DNA of 29,486 nt from UBA7672 sp036733305 (GCA_036733305.1 DAINAT010000031.1:1-29486), one strand, 5' to 3'. Counted from the first letter of the stretch, positions 6,200 through 14,133 are shown. The notes: generated from the sequence alone by a model not told the origin. Program-made: numbers and translations.

Positions 6200-7234
6200 A
6201 TGGACGCATCTAGACGTGCGGTTTTAGTCGGCGCCGGGGCAGTAGCATTCGTGGGGTGTGCGCAGGCACAGGGACTGCGAAACCGGAACAAGCCCGAGCC
6301 TGCGGCTGGCCCCTATGGCGCCGCAGCCGAATACGCAGCCGCCCGTCGCGGCGTCTCTCTGTTGGTGATGCAGGACGGCAAGATCCTGTTCGAGAACTAT
6401 CCGAATATCGGCGCGCCCGAGAAGGGATGGGAGCTGGCAAGCGGCACCAAGAGCTTCACCGGCATCATGGCGGGTCTCGCCTCCGCCGATGGCCTGCTCG
6501 ACATCGACGAACCCGCTGCAAAGACGCTCACGGAATGGCAAGGTGATGCGCGCAACAGGATCACGATCCGCCACCTGCTGACACTCACCTCCGGCCTCGA
6601 AGGTGCAGGCGAAGTCGCGCGCCCGCCCGCCTATCTCGATGCGATTCAGGCCAAGGTGACTGGCGAGCCCGGCGCTAAATTCCGGTATGGCCCGACCAAT
6701 TTCCAGTGCTTCGGCGAGATCCTGAAGCGTAAGCTGAAGGCGGCAGGCAAACCCAACGATCCCGTGGTGTGGCTGCAGTCGCGCCTGTTCGACGGCCTCG
6801 GCATTCGCCCGACCGACTGGAAGCGCGGCGCGGATGGCAATCCCTTCCTGCCGCAAGGCGCGCATTTCAACGCGCGCCACTGGGCGACGTTCGGGCAATG
6901 GGTGCTGGATGGCGCGAAGGGCGTTGATCCGAAAGTCTACACCGCGTTGTTCGAAGCGACGTCGGCCAACCCGGGCTATGGTCTGTCTTGGTGGCTGCTG
7001 CGTCCGGGTCTTATAGGCCCCAGCCCGCGTTCCGGCATCGACGGCACGGCGATCGGGCAGGCGGCGCTGGGCGAAGACATCGTCATGGCTGCGGGAGCAG
7101 GCGACCAGCGCCTCTATCTTTTCCGGAAGAAGCGGCTCGTTATCGCGCGTCAGGCAAACGAAATCATGCGCGCTATGGGGCCGCGTATGTTGAAGTGGAA
7201 GGACGAGGAGTTCCTGAAACTGCTGCCAGCCTAG
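6200..7234 (+). CDS. Exported serine hydrolase of the beta-lactamase/penicillin-binding-like family
   Basis: 344 residues. The N-terminus DASRRAVLVGAGAVAF has a twin-arginine pair before a hydrophobic stretch, then GCAQAQ, so it is probably exported (Tat or Sec), with a weak lipobox candidate at Cys20. The catalytic SxxK motif is SGTK (Ser81, Lys84) in WELASGTKSFTGIM. The helical scaffold follows with ITIRHLLTLTSGLEG and FRYGPTNFQCFGEIL (Tyr of the YxN-like region). The C-terminal part GYGLSWWLLRPG and the closing IVMAAGAGDQRLYL fit this family of esterase/peptidase-like proteins. The ATG at 6200 follows GGGGG; an upstream GTG at 6188 is less likely. The gene ends tail to tail with eda, sharing CTAG (7231-7234). 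A role in beta-lactam resistance cannot be claimed from this. Confidence 0.85.
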   Translation: MDASRRAVLVGAGAVAFVGCAQAQGLRNRNKPEPAAGPYGAAAEYAAARRGVSLLVMQDGKILFENYPNIGAPEKGWELASGTKSFTGIMAGLASADGLLDIDEPAAKTLTEWQGDARNRITIRHLLTLTSGLEGAGEVARPPAYLDAIQAKVTGEPGAKFRYGPTNFQCFGEILKRKLKAAGKPNDPVVWLQSRLFDGLGIRPTDWKRGADGNPFLPQGAHFNARHWATFGQWVLDGAKGVDPKVYTALFEATSANPGYGLSWWLLRPGLIGPSPRSGIDGTAIGQAALGEDIVMAAGAGDQRLYLFRKKRLVIARQANEIMRAMGPRMLKWKDEEFLKLLPA

Positions 7235-7854
7235 CCGCGTGTTAGTGCGGCAGCCTCGCGCGCCAGCTTGCCGATCTCATCCCACTGTTTTGCGTCGATG
7301 AGCTTCTTCGGCGTCAGCCAGCCGCCGCCGACACAGGCCACGTTGGTGCGCGTCAGATAATCGCGCGCGAGGTCGAGCGTGATGCCGCCTGTGGGGCAGA
7401 ACTTCACCTGCCCGAACGGGCCTTTCAACGCATCCAGCATGGCGCGTCCGCCGGCTTGCTCAGCGGGGAAGAATTTGAAGCGCGTGAGGCCGAGGTCGAG
7501 GCCCGCCATCAGCTCTGTCGGCGTTGCAATACCCGGCAGGATCGGCACACGCGCCTTCAGCGTTTCGCGCGTCACGTCCGGCGAAAGCCCCGGCGTCACG
7601 ATGAACTGCGCGCCATTATCCAGCGCTGTATCCAGCGTCTTCCGGTCAATCACCGTGCCTGCGCCCGCAATTGCACCCCTCACCGTGTTCATCGCCTTGA
7701 TGCTTGCAGCGCCAGCCGCGGTGCGCAGCGTCACTTCAAGCACCGGCAACCCCGCGCCAACCAGCGCCTCCGCCAGCGGGACAGCATCTTCCACCCGCTC
7801 GATGGTGATCACAGGGATCACGGGCTGGATTGCCATTAGCTCATCGACGGTCAT
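7231..7854 (-). CDS. eda: 2-dehydro-3-deoxy-phosphogluconate (KDPG) aldolase
   Basis: Cleaves KDPG to pyruvate and glyceraldehyde-3-phosphate, the last step of the Entner-Doudoroff pathway. It is a 207-residue class I aldolase. VIPVITIERVEDAVPLAEAL opens the barrel, VLEVTLRT (38-45) carries the conserved Glu40, AGAGTVID (63-70) and VTPGLSPDV follow, and RFKFFPAE contains the Schiff-base lysine Lys127. CPTGGI (153-158) and VACVGGGWL supply the phosphate-binding glycines. The ATG at 7854 overlaps the edd stop (ATGA), so the two genes are translationally coupled. Codons upstream in frame overlap the end of edd and were not used as a start. Confidence 0.95.
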   Translation of the reverse strand: MTVDELMAIQPVIPVITIERVEDAVPLAEALVGAGLPVLEVTLRTAAGAASIKAMNTVRGAIAGAGTVIDRKTLDTALDNGAQFIVTPGLSPDVTRETLKARVPILPGIATPTELMAGLDLGLTRFKFFPAEQAGGRAMLDALKGPFGQVKFCPTGGITLDLARDYLTRTNVACVGGGWLTPKKLIDAKQWDEIGKLAREAAALTRG

Positions 7855-9671
7855 ACGTTGGTTCCTGCAAAGGCCGTGAAGATCCCGCCGCCGATTTCCG
7901 CGTCGCCCGCCAGCGCGCGGAATGGCGCGAACAGTTCGCGTCCCCATCCATGCGCCGATGTTGGCATCGTTGCGCGCGGCCTGTGTTCCAGATCGGACGG
8001 CGAGAGCATCACATTGAGCGAACCCGCCTCGGCGTCCAGAACAATGCGATCGCCATCCTGAATGCGCGCCAGAATCGAATCCTGATCCGCCCCCGGCGTC
8101 AGATGGATCGCCGCCGGCACAGCCCCCGATGCGCCGGACATGCGCCCATCCGTGATCAGCGCCACGCGATGCCCGCGGTTCTGCAGCGCGGTCAGGGCAG
8201 GCGTCAGCGCATGCAATTCCGGCATGCCATTGGCGCGTGGCCCCTGGAAGCGCACGACGACGCAGACATCGCGATCCAGCTTTCCTGACTTGAAAGCGGC
8301 GGTGAAATCCGCCTGGCTTTCGAACACAGCGGCCGGCGCATCGATCACGCGACGATCCTTCGGCACCGACGATATCTTGATGATGCCGCGGCCGAGCGAT
8401 CCTTTCAGCAGGCGAATGCCGCCCTCAAGCTCGAACGGGTTGGAAATCGGGCGCAGGATATTCTCGTCCAGCGATTTCTCGGCCGCAGGTCGCCAGCTGA
8501 GCTTGTCGCCATCGATCCACGGCTCCTGCGTGTACGCCTCAAGCCCCTGTCCCACGACCGTGACTGTATCGCCATGCAGCAGCCCCGCGTGCAGTAGTTC
8601 GCGCGTGATGAAGGCCATGCCGCCGGCAGCGTGGAACTGGTTCACATCCGCTGATCCGTTCGGATAGACGTGCGCGAGCAGGGGCGTCACTTCCGAAATA
8701 TCCGAGAAGTCGTCCCAGTCGACGATGATGCCCGCTGCCAGCGCCATCGCCGGAATGTGCAGCGCGTGGTTTGTCGAGCCGCCCGTCGCCATCAGGCCGA
8801 CGATCGCATTCACGATGCTCTTCTCGCTGACGACCTGCGACATCGGGCTCTCCCCCGATAACGCCAGCTCCACACACCGGTCAGCGGCAGCGCGCACCAG
8901 CGCTTCGCGGATCGGCGTGTCCGGATTGACGAATGCCGTGCCCGGCAGATGAAGCCCCATCAACTCCATCATCATCTGGTTGGAGTTCGCCGTGCCATAG
9001 AAGGTGCATGTACCCGCCGTGTGATAGGACGCAGCCTCTGCCTCAAGCAGTTGGCCGCGCGTCACCTGGCCAAGCGCGAAAAGTTCGCGAACCTTGGCCT
9101 TTTCCTTGTTGTTGATGCCCGACGGCATCGGCCCGGCTGGCGAGAAGATCACCGGCAGATGCCCAAAGCTCAGCGCACCGATCACCAATCCCGGCACGAT
9201 CTTGTCGCACGTCCCCAGCATCAGTCCGGCATCGAACGCATCATGCGTCATTGCCACGGCGGTCGAGAGCGCAATCACATCACGCGAGAACAGAGACAGC
9301 TCCATGCCCGGCCGCCCCTGGGTCACGCCATCGCACATGGCCGGAACGCCGCCCGCCACCTGCGCCGATGCGCCAACCTTGCGCGCTGCATCCTTGATGA
9401 TGTCGGGATAGTCCTTGAACGGTTGGTGTGCGCTCAGCATGTCGTTGTAGCTGGTGACGATGCCGATATTGGGCGCCCGGCCGCGCATGGTCAGCTTGTC
9501 GCCCAGCGGGGAGGCGGCAAAGGCGTGCGCCAGGTTTCCGCAGGAAAGATGCGACCGGCCCGGCCCTTCCTTCTTCGCTTCCTCCATGCGCGCCAGATAA
9601 TCCGCGCGAGAAGCACGGCTGCGCTCTGTGATGCGTGCGGTGACTTCAGCGATCTTTGGATGGAGCGCCAT
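7851..9671 (-). CDS. edd: Phosphogluconate dehydratase
   Basis: Dehydrates 6-phosphogluconate to KDPG. It is an iron-sulfur IlvD/Edd family enzyme of 606 residues, close to the usual length (E. coli is 603). The three cluster cysteines are visible: Cys113 in GGVPAMCDGVTQGRPGME, Cys155 in GTCDKIVPG and Cys222 in TAGTCTFYGTANSN. ATGGSTNHALH and the C-terminal ALITDGRMSGASG, a hallmark of the family, are also present. The start chosen is the ATG at 9671 (MALHPKIAEV), which aligns with family N-termini. A longer form from a GTG at 9701 is possible but adds nonconserved residues. It overlaps eda by 4 bp and has a 49-bp gap to the upstream hydrolase. Confidence 0.95.
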   Translation of the reverse strand: MALHPKIAEVTARITERSRASRADYLARMEEAKKEGPGRSHLSCGNLAHAFAASPLGDKLTMRGRAPNIGIVTSYNDMLSAHQPFKDYPDIIKDAARKVGASAQVAGGVPAMCDGVTQGRPGMELSLFSRDVIALSTAVAMTHDAFDAGLMLGTCDKIVPGLVIGALSFGHLPVIFSPAGPMPSGINNKEKAKVRELFALGQVTRGQLLEAEAASYHTAGTCTFYGTANSNQMMMELMGLHLPGTAFVNPDTPIREALVRAAADRCVELALSGESPMSQVVSEKSIVNAIVGLMATGGSTNHALHIPAMALAAGIIVDWDDFSDISEVTPLLAHVYPNGSADVNQFHAAGGMAFITRELLHAGLLHGDTVTVVGQGLEAYTQEPWIDGDKLSWRPAAEKSLDENILRPISNPFELEGGIRLLKGSLGRGIIKISSVPKDRRVIDAPAAVFESQADFTAAFKSGKLDRDVCVVVRFQGPRANGMPELHALTPALTALQNRGHRVALITDGRMSGASGAVPAAIHLTPGADQDSILARIQDGDRIVLDAEAGSLNVMLSPSDLEHRPRATMPTSAHGWGRELFAPFRALAGDAEIGGGIFTAFAGTNV

Positions 9672-9720
9672 TGTGTGCCTCGTTATACCCTCAAGGAACA
9701 CATATCGGTCTGATTTGGCT

Positions 9721-10788
9721 TCAGGCCAACAGCCAGTCCAAAATCATCGTGCTGAGATCGGCGCCATAGGTGTGTGCAAGGTCGTCCAGCTCCCGATATG
9801 TGACGGAGGCTCCGGCCCCGCTGAAATAGTGTTGCGCCTGCTGCGCCATGTCCACCGGGAACATCCAGTCCTGTTTGCCATGCATAATATGCAGCGGCAG
9901 GCCGCTAAGCCGCTCCTCGCTCGCCATCTGGACCAGCATGGGATGAAAGGCGGCCGCCACCGGCGCGAGATGGGTAAAGGGTGATCCCGCCTCCAGCCCC
10001 GAAGTATAGGTGAACGTCCCCCCATCGCTCATGCCTGTCAGCAGCATGCGTGAGGCATCAACCGACCAGTTCGCACGCACGAACTCCAGAATGCTGGCCA
10101 GATGCGGTGTATCCCGATCATCGCCCTGGATCGCCCAGGTCTGTCCCAGCGATGTCGGCGCCACGAGTATCGCCCGGCGCGTCCGCGCCGCCGCGACCCA
10201 GCTCCAGATGAAACTGCGTCCGCTACCTGATCCGCCATGCAGCGCGAAGATCACAGGATGCTGCACGTCCGCAGAATACGTCTCCGGCACATAGATCCAC
10301 ACAGCCTCCCGCGCATCCGGATCATCGCCGATGCACATGACCCCCGTATTGGCCGGAGGCGGCAGCTGCATGAACTTCGCCTGCAGATACTTGTCGGGCC
10401 GATGTGCAGCTTCAAGGAAGAAGCGGTTCACCGGCGGCAGAACGCCCGCGAGCGGATAGAGCGTCTCCAGCGCTCGCGGGAAGTCGCGCAGCGCTTTGTA
10501 TGCGCGCCCGATATCTTCTGGCGGCCCAGCGGCTTCTCGCAAACCGTCGAACACGCGCAGCGCATGATCGCTCGCGGCGTCCAGCAACGGATGCAAAGCC
10601 GAATACGGATCATCCCATTCCGGCAGTTGCCGCGCCGCACGCAGCTCCACATCCGGCTCGCCAACGCGCGCAAGTTGATGCGCATAGCCAAGTGGACTCA
10701 GATGCCGCGTGAAATAGCCGATCGCATCCAGCGTACGCAGCAACGCACCGACAAGCTGTTCGACCTGATCGATTGTTCCCGTGCTCAT
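9721..10788 (-). CDS. Alpha/beta hydrolase (PHB-depolymerase/phospholipase-like)
   Basis: 355 residues with no signal peptide. The C-terminal half (about 175-355) is an alpha/beta hydrolase: FALHGGSGSGRSF oxyanion region (about 181-193), nucleophile elbow GMSDGG with Ser254, acid Asp307 in IMHGKQDWMFPV and catalytic His339 in LDDLAHTYGAD. This layout resembles the esterase/PHB-depolymerase-like group. The N-terminal about 160 residues are predominantly helical, contain ARQLPEWDDPYSALHP and are not assigned to a domain by me. It lies upstream of edd-eda on the same strand with 49 bp between, so it may share their transcript, though no biochemical link to the pathway is obvious. It is divergent from the curli cluster. 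Confidence 0.78.
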   Translation of the reverse strand: MSTGTIDQVEQLVGALLRTLDAIGYFTRHLSPLGYAHQLARVGEPDVELRAARQLPEWDDPYSALHPLLDAASDHALRVFDGLREAAGPPEDIGRAYKALRDFPRALETLYPLAGVLPPVNRFFLEAAHRPDKYLQAKFMQLPPPANTGVMCIGDDPDAREAVWIYVPETYSADVQHPVIFALHGGSGSGRSFIWSWVAAARTRRAILVAPTSLGQTWAIQGDDRDTPHLASILEFVRANWSVDASRMLLTGMSDGGTFTYTSGLEAGSPFTHLAPVAAAFHPMLVQMASEERLSGLPLHIMHGKQDWMFPVDMAQQAQHYFSGAGASVTYRELDDLAHTYGADLSTMILDWLLA

Positions 10789-10925
10789 GCGATGGCGTTC
10801 ATTTCGTTATGCTGCGTTCAGTATCGATATGGTTCGCGCGCAAGCCTAGCACGTTCGCCACGCTCAACGGCAACTGCAGAAACCTGCACCCTGAATTCGC
10901 TGTTCAACCACCGGTCATGTGCGCT

Positions 10926-10939
10926 GGACAATTCTGTCC
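10926..10939. promoter_or_regulatory. Short dyad upstream of the curli-like genes
   Basis: GGACA and TGTCC flank a 4-bp centre (GGACAATTCTGTCC), 46 bp upstream of the first curli-like gene. The 197-bp gap (10789-10985) is the only apparent place for the divergent promoters of the hydrolase and the curli cluster. A ribosome site GGAG (10974-10977) lies 8 bases before the ATG at 10986. No clear -35/-10 pair was identified. Confidence 0.3.
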
Positions 10940-10985
10940 CTGTCGCGCGGCAAGGAAAAGCGCGAAAGGAAACGGAGTTCGTATT

Positions 10986-11495
10986 ATGAAACGCATTCTT
11001 TCAGCCGCTCTCGCCGTCGCCATGCTCGCCGGCACTGCAGGCATCGCAGAAGCCCAGGGCCGCAATCGTGTTCAGGTCGAACAGCGCGGCTATGGCCACG
11101 GCTCGGCTCTCTCGCAGCAAGGCGACCGCAACGGCTCGGTCACAGTGCAGGGCGGTCGCGGCCACTACGCGCAAGGCGTGCAGAGCGGCTACAACAACTT
11201 CCTGCGCATGGACCAGTACGGCACACGCAACCAGTCGAGCACCGAACAACGCGGTGAAGGCAATCTCGGCGTCACCGCTCAGGATGGCCTGCGCCTGAAG
11301 GCTGATACACGCCAGAACGGCTACAATAACGTCGCCGGCACGGCGCAGATGGGCACGAACCACCGCGCCTACACGGATCAGTCGGGCGCCAACAACGCCT
11401 CGGCTATCATCCAGACCGGCAACGGCCAGGATGTCGAAGTCCGCCAGCGCGGCGAAGGCAACATCTCGGTCGTCGTGCAGAGCGGCTACAACTGA
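10986..11495 (+). CDS. csgA: Curlin-repeat protein, CsgA-like amyloid subunit
   Basis: 169 residues. The signal peptide MKRILSAALAVAMLAGTAGI is followed by AEA and likely cleavage at about 23/24. The mature part is a run of about a dozen 11-residue curlin half-repeats with the QxGxxN pattern, for example VEQRGYGHGSA, QQGDRNGS, GVQSGYNN, TEQRGEGNLGV, RQNGYNNVAGT, DQSGANNAS, IIQTGNGQDV and RQRGEGNIS, ending VVVQSGYN. Curlin repeats stack into the beta-solenoid of extracellular amyloid fibres. The ATG at 10986 has GGAG 8 bases upstream; an in-frame upstream extension has no support. It leads csgH and a second curlin gene. The csgA symbol rests on repeat type and cluster position; major versus minor subunit roles could be reversed. 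Confidence 0.85.
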   Translation: MKRILSAALAVAMLAGTAGIAEAQGRNRVQVEQRGYGHGSALSQQGDRNGSVTVQGGRGHYAQGVQSGYNNFLRMDQYGTRNQSSTEQRGEGNLGVTAQDGLRLKADTRQNGYNNVAGTAQMGTNHRAYTDQSGANNASAIIQTGNGQDVEVRQRGEGNISVVVQSGYN

Positions 11496-11516
11496 CGGGC
11501 GCAACTGGCAGGCTTT

Positions 11517-11540
11517 GGGGCGGCGGAGCGCCGCCGCCCC
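11517..11540 (+). terminator. GC-rich hairpin between the csgA-like gene and csgH
   Basis: A perfect 10-bp stem, GGGGCGGCGG with CCGCCGCCCC, closes a 4-nt loop 22 bases after the CsgA-like stop. No U-tract follows, so it is unlikely to be a full intrinsic terminator. It more likely acts as a partial attenuator or as a 3' stabiliser for the first cistron. Confidence 0.5.
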
Positions 11541-11566
11541 GGGTCGCTTCTGTAGGAGCAGTTATC

Positions 11567-12055
11567 ATGTCCAGGCATTTCATCGCATTCACCGCAGCCA
11601 TTGCTCTCGCAGGTTGCTCGGCCGGAGTGGCGGCGGAGACCACCTCGGAAGCCTATCTGGCGCCCGAAGACGCAAAGCTCATCCACGAGCTTGATGGCGC
11701 ACCGCCGGTCGTGGTGGCCGAAGCGCCGCCTGCAGCGCCACTGGCGAAGACAGCGCCCGTAAGGGAGCAGGCGATGTTCTGTGACATCTCGGTTGTGAAG
11801 ACATCGCATGGTGTGCGTATCACGCCTGTTGTGCGTTCTGATCGTAGCCTGTCGGGCGAATACTCGCTCACCGTCACGAAGTCAGGTGGAGCTGGCTCTT
11901 CGGATATCTCGCAAGGCGGGCCGTTCGATGCGCCGCGTGGCGTGAAGCAGGAACTGGGTTCGTCGGAAATTTCGTTGGAACGCGGCTCGCGCTTCCACGC
12001 CGTTCTGAAAGTACGCGCAGGCGGACGTGAAGTCTGCCGTGACGTGCGATCGTAA
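11567..12055 (+). CDS. csgH: CsgH-like curli assembly chaperone, predicted lipoprotein
   Basis: 162 residues. The N-terminus MSRHFIAFTAAIALAGCSAG has a good lipobox LAGC (Cys17), so a lipidated, membrane-anchored form is predicted. A Pro/Ala-rich linker (about 43-66) leads to a domain at about 70-162 that matches the alphaproteobacterial CsgH pattern: FCDISVVKTSHGVRITPVVR, then SLSGEYSLTVTKSGGAGSSD, ISQGG, and EISLERGSRFHAVLKV. Cys72 and Cys157 may form a disulfide. CsgH proteins in this class are periplasmic beta-sandwich chaperones that restrain premature curlin polymerisation, analogous to CsgC. AGGAG lies 8 bases before the ATG. It sits between two curlin-repeat genes, which supports the assignment. 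Recognition is by pattern memory, without a search. Confidence 0.8.
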   Translation: MSRHFIAFTAAIALAGCSAGVAAETTSEAYLAPEDAKLIHELDGAPPVVVAEAPPAAPLAKTAPVREQAMFCDISVVKTSHGVRITPVVRSDRSLSGEYSLTVTKSGGAGSSDISQGGPFDAPRGVKQELGSSEISLERGSRFHAVLKVRAGGREVCRDVRS

Positions 12056-12067
12056 GGGATCATGGCT

Positions 12068-12553
12068 ATGAAACGCATTCAGCTCGCAGCGCTTGCCCTT
12101 GTCACTGTTATGGGCGCGACCAGCGCCCACGCACAGCCTCAGCTCCAACGCTTCGGTTTCAAGCCGGCGAAAGCGCCGGTGATCGAGGTCATCCAGAACG
12201 GCCGTGACAATGGTGCAGCGATCGCTCAGCACGGCCGTGACAGCGCCGCCCGCATCATCCAGGAAGGTCTCGCCAACACCGGCATGATCAACCAGTCGGG
12301 CAACAACAACGACGCCACCATTCGTCAGCTGGGCCGCGGCAATGATGCGTCGGTGATGCAGACCGGCGACAACAACACCGCCTGCGTGGTGCAGATCGGC
12401 AAGAACCTGTCGACCGACGTTACGCAGACGGGCAACCAGAGCCAGGGCGTCATCCAGACGAAGAAGGGCTCGTACAATATTCCGGGTCAGCTTTGCTCGC
12501 TCGATCCGAGTTCGCGAGGTTACTGGCAGCGTCTGGGCTTCAAAGGCTACTAA
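12068..12553 (+). CDS. csgB: Curlin-repeat protein, CsgB-like (nucleator or second subunit)
   Basis: 161 residues from the ATG at 12068, which has AGGGA 8 bases upstream. The ATG at 12062 is too close to that site. The signal peptide MKRIQLAALALVTVMGATSA ends with AHA. About eight curlin half-repeats follow between 38 and 131: VIQNGRDNGAA, IAQHGRDSAAR, IIQEGLANTGM, INQSGNNNDAT, IRQLGRGNDAS, VMQTGDNNTAC, VVQIGKNLSTD and VTQTGNQSQGV. Cys106 lies in a repeat and Cys143 in the C-terminal tail. The tail (about 132-161) is non-repetitive and aromatic/basic, ending RGYWQRLGFKGY. Such a distinct end fits a nucleator that anchors the fibre, but the CsgB label is an inference. It is 12 bp after the csgH stop. 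Confidence 0.8.
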   Translation: MKRIQLAALALVTVMGATSAHAQPQLQRFGFKPAKAPVIEVIQNGRDNGAAIAQHGRDSAARIIQEGLANTGMINQSGNNNDATIRQLGRGNDASVMQTGDNNTACVVQIGKNLSTDVTQTGNQSQGVIQTKKGSYNIPGQLCSLDPSSRGYWQRLGFKGY

Positions 12554-12720
12554 GCGGTCAGGGGCACACGGCACAGTTTTGCAGCACGGCGAAATCGAGT
12601 ATCAGGGCGTGTTTCCGGGAACGGCAGATTTCCGCTGCGGAGACGAAAGTGGTGCTACGTAGAACTCGCGGCTTGGACGCGGTAGTTTCTACTGGTGAGT
12701 GACGTGCTGTGAAGAGTGAA

Positions 12721-13419
12721 ATGTCAATTGTTCGCGTGAAGCGTCGGACCAATCTCGAGCGTAGTGCAGATACGCGCCAGCATATCATGGACGCTGTGAT
12801 CGCAATTCTGAACCGTCAGGGGTTCGGCGCCCTCACCAACTCCCTGATCATTTCTGATACCGGGATCAGCAGCGGCGCCCTGATGCATCACTTTTCGACG
12901 CGACAGCTGCTGCTGATCGCGACGGTTGAGCATGCTTACGCCAAGATCGCTACCTATCGGGAGCAGCAGCTCAGCGTGCTCGAACCCGGCCTACCGCGTT
13001 TTCGCGCCATGATCGACCTCGCCTGGCAAGCATCACGCATGCCCGAGGGACTTGCCGTGAACGAGGTCAGGATTGGCGCGCGAAGTGACTCGGAGCTTGC
13101 GAGTGTGTTCCGGCCGGTATTCACGCGGATTGCGAATGAGTTTGGAATCTATTTCAGCCAGTTGGTGCGCGAAGCCGGGCTGAAGCCGGACAACGAACTG
13201 CAGGGACTATGGACCTCAACGTCCATGGCTTTGCGGTCGCTGGCGATTGACAGCAAAACCTATGGCCGCCCTCAGATCACCGCCAATGCGCTGCTGGCGC
13301 TGAGAACGCTGCGCGAGATGCTGATCGAGCGCCAGCTAGGCGAGGAAGAAGGGCAGGACCCGCGCATAGCGTGGCAGCCAGCTTCCATGCGCGAGATTGC
13401 CAGGCGCCGACGGTCGTGA
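12721..13419 (+). CDS. TetR-family transcriptional regulator
   Basis: 232 residues. The N-terminal TetR helix-turn-helix is clear: ADTRQHIMDAVIAILNRQGF, TNSLIISDTGISSGALMHHF (recognition helix around SGALMHHF), then STRQLLLIATVEHAY. The C-terminal ligand domain is divergent. The ATG at 12721 is preferred; a GTG at 12709 adds four residues. The 167-bp gap from the CsgB-like gene holds only a loose, widely spaced inverted repeat (GTAGAA 12659-12664, TTCTAC 12687-12692). It is convergent with pgl, with 3 bp between stop codons. It could regulate the curli cluster or the nearby sugar genes, but nothing in the sequence fixes its target. Confidence 0.85.
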   Translation: MSIVRVKRRTNLERSADTRQHIMDAVIAILNRQGFGALTNSLIISDTGISSGALMHHFSTRQLLLIATVEHAYAKIATYREQQLSVLEPGLPRFRAMIDLAWQASRMPEGLAVNEVRIGARSDSELASVFRPVFTRIANEFGIYFSQLVREAGLKPDNELQGLWTSTSMALRSLAIDSKTYGRPQITANALLALRTLREMLIERQLGEEEGQDPRIAWQPASMREIARRRRS

Positions 13420-13422
13420 GGT

Positions 13423-14133
13423 CTACGGCGCCCAGAACGCGTGAACGGGCGTCTTTTTCTGGGCCAGCAGTTCCTTGATCGGTGAAGCGCCCAGGCCTTC
13501 CTTGGCCTCGTTGAAGACGTTCAGCTTGTCCTGTCCCATGAACAGCAGAACGATCCTGCGCGAGGCGAGAATGCCTGGCACGGTCAGCGTCATGCGTTCA
13601 GGCGCACCGGCGGCGCCGGGAGCGTGTATGCCCGCAAGCTTGCGCGTGCCATCTGGATCGGCGGCCGCCGCATAGCCTTCGGCCCCCGGTATCAGCGATG
13701 CGATATGACCATCGGAGCCCATGCCGAGCAGGCAGATGTCGAAAGGCATGATCGGTGCGATGCGCTTCTCGGCTGTGGCCGCCCCGCCCGAGGCCTTCGC
13801 GTGGTTGGTCTTGAGCGGCACGAAGGTCGCGCCGGCCGCGCGGCGGCGCATCAGCATATCGCGCACCAGAAACTCGTTCGATGCCGGGTCTTCTGGCGAC
13901 ACCCAACGCTCGTCGGTCAGGGTAAGCGAAACCTTTTCCCAATTGATCGGAACGTTCGACAGCGACTCATAAAGCGGTCCCGGCGTTGTGCCGCCCGCAA
14001 GGGCCATTGAGGCTTTGCGTCGCTTCTTGATGGTTTCGGCGAGACGATCTGCGAAGTCCTGGCAAACACCAGCGTAAAGACGTCTGCGGTCAGGGAAGTG
14101 TGTTTCCTCGTGAGTCATCGTCGTCGCGCTCAT
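13423..14133 (-). CDS. pgl: 6-phosphogluconolactonase
   Basis: Hydrolyses 6-phosphogluconolactone to 6-phosphogluconate, the second step from glucose-6-phosphate. At 236 residues it is the usual DevB-type Pgl length. It shows LAGGTTPGPLYESL (45-58), LTLTDERWVSPEDPASN (70-86), the family signature LLGMGSDGHIASLIPG (135-150) and the late ERMTLTVPGILASRRIVLL. The start ATG at 14133 has GGGACG just upstream; an in-frame ATG at 14118 is an alternative. It lies 57 bp downstream of zwf on the same strand and is probably co-transcribed with it. Confidence 0.93.
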   Translation of the reverse strand: MSATTMTHEETHFPDRRRLYAGVCQDFADRLAETIKKRRKASMALAGGTTPGPLYESLSNVPINWEKVSLTLTDERWVSPEDPASNEFLVRDMLMRRRAAGATFVPLKTNHAKASGGAATAEKRIAPIMPFDICLLGMGSDGHIASLIPGAEGYAAAADPDGTRKLAGIHAPGAAGAPERMTLTVPGILASRRIVLLFMGQDKLNVFNEAKEGLGASPIKELLAQKKTPVHAFWAP

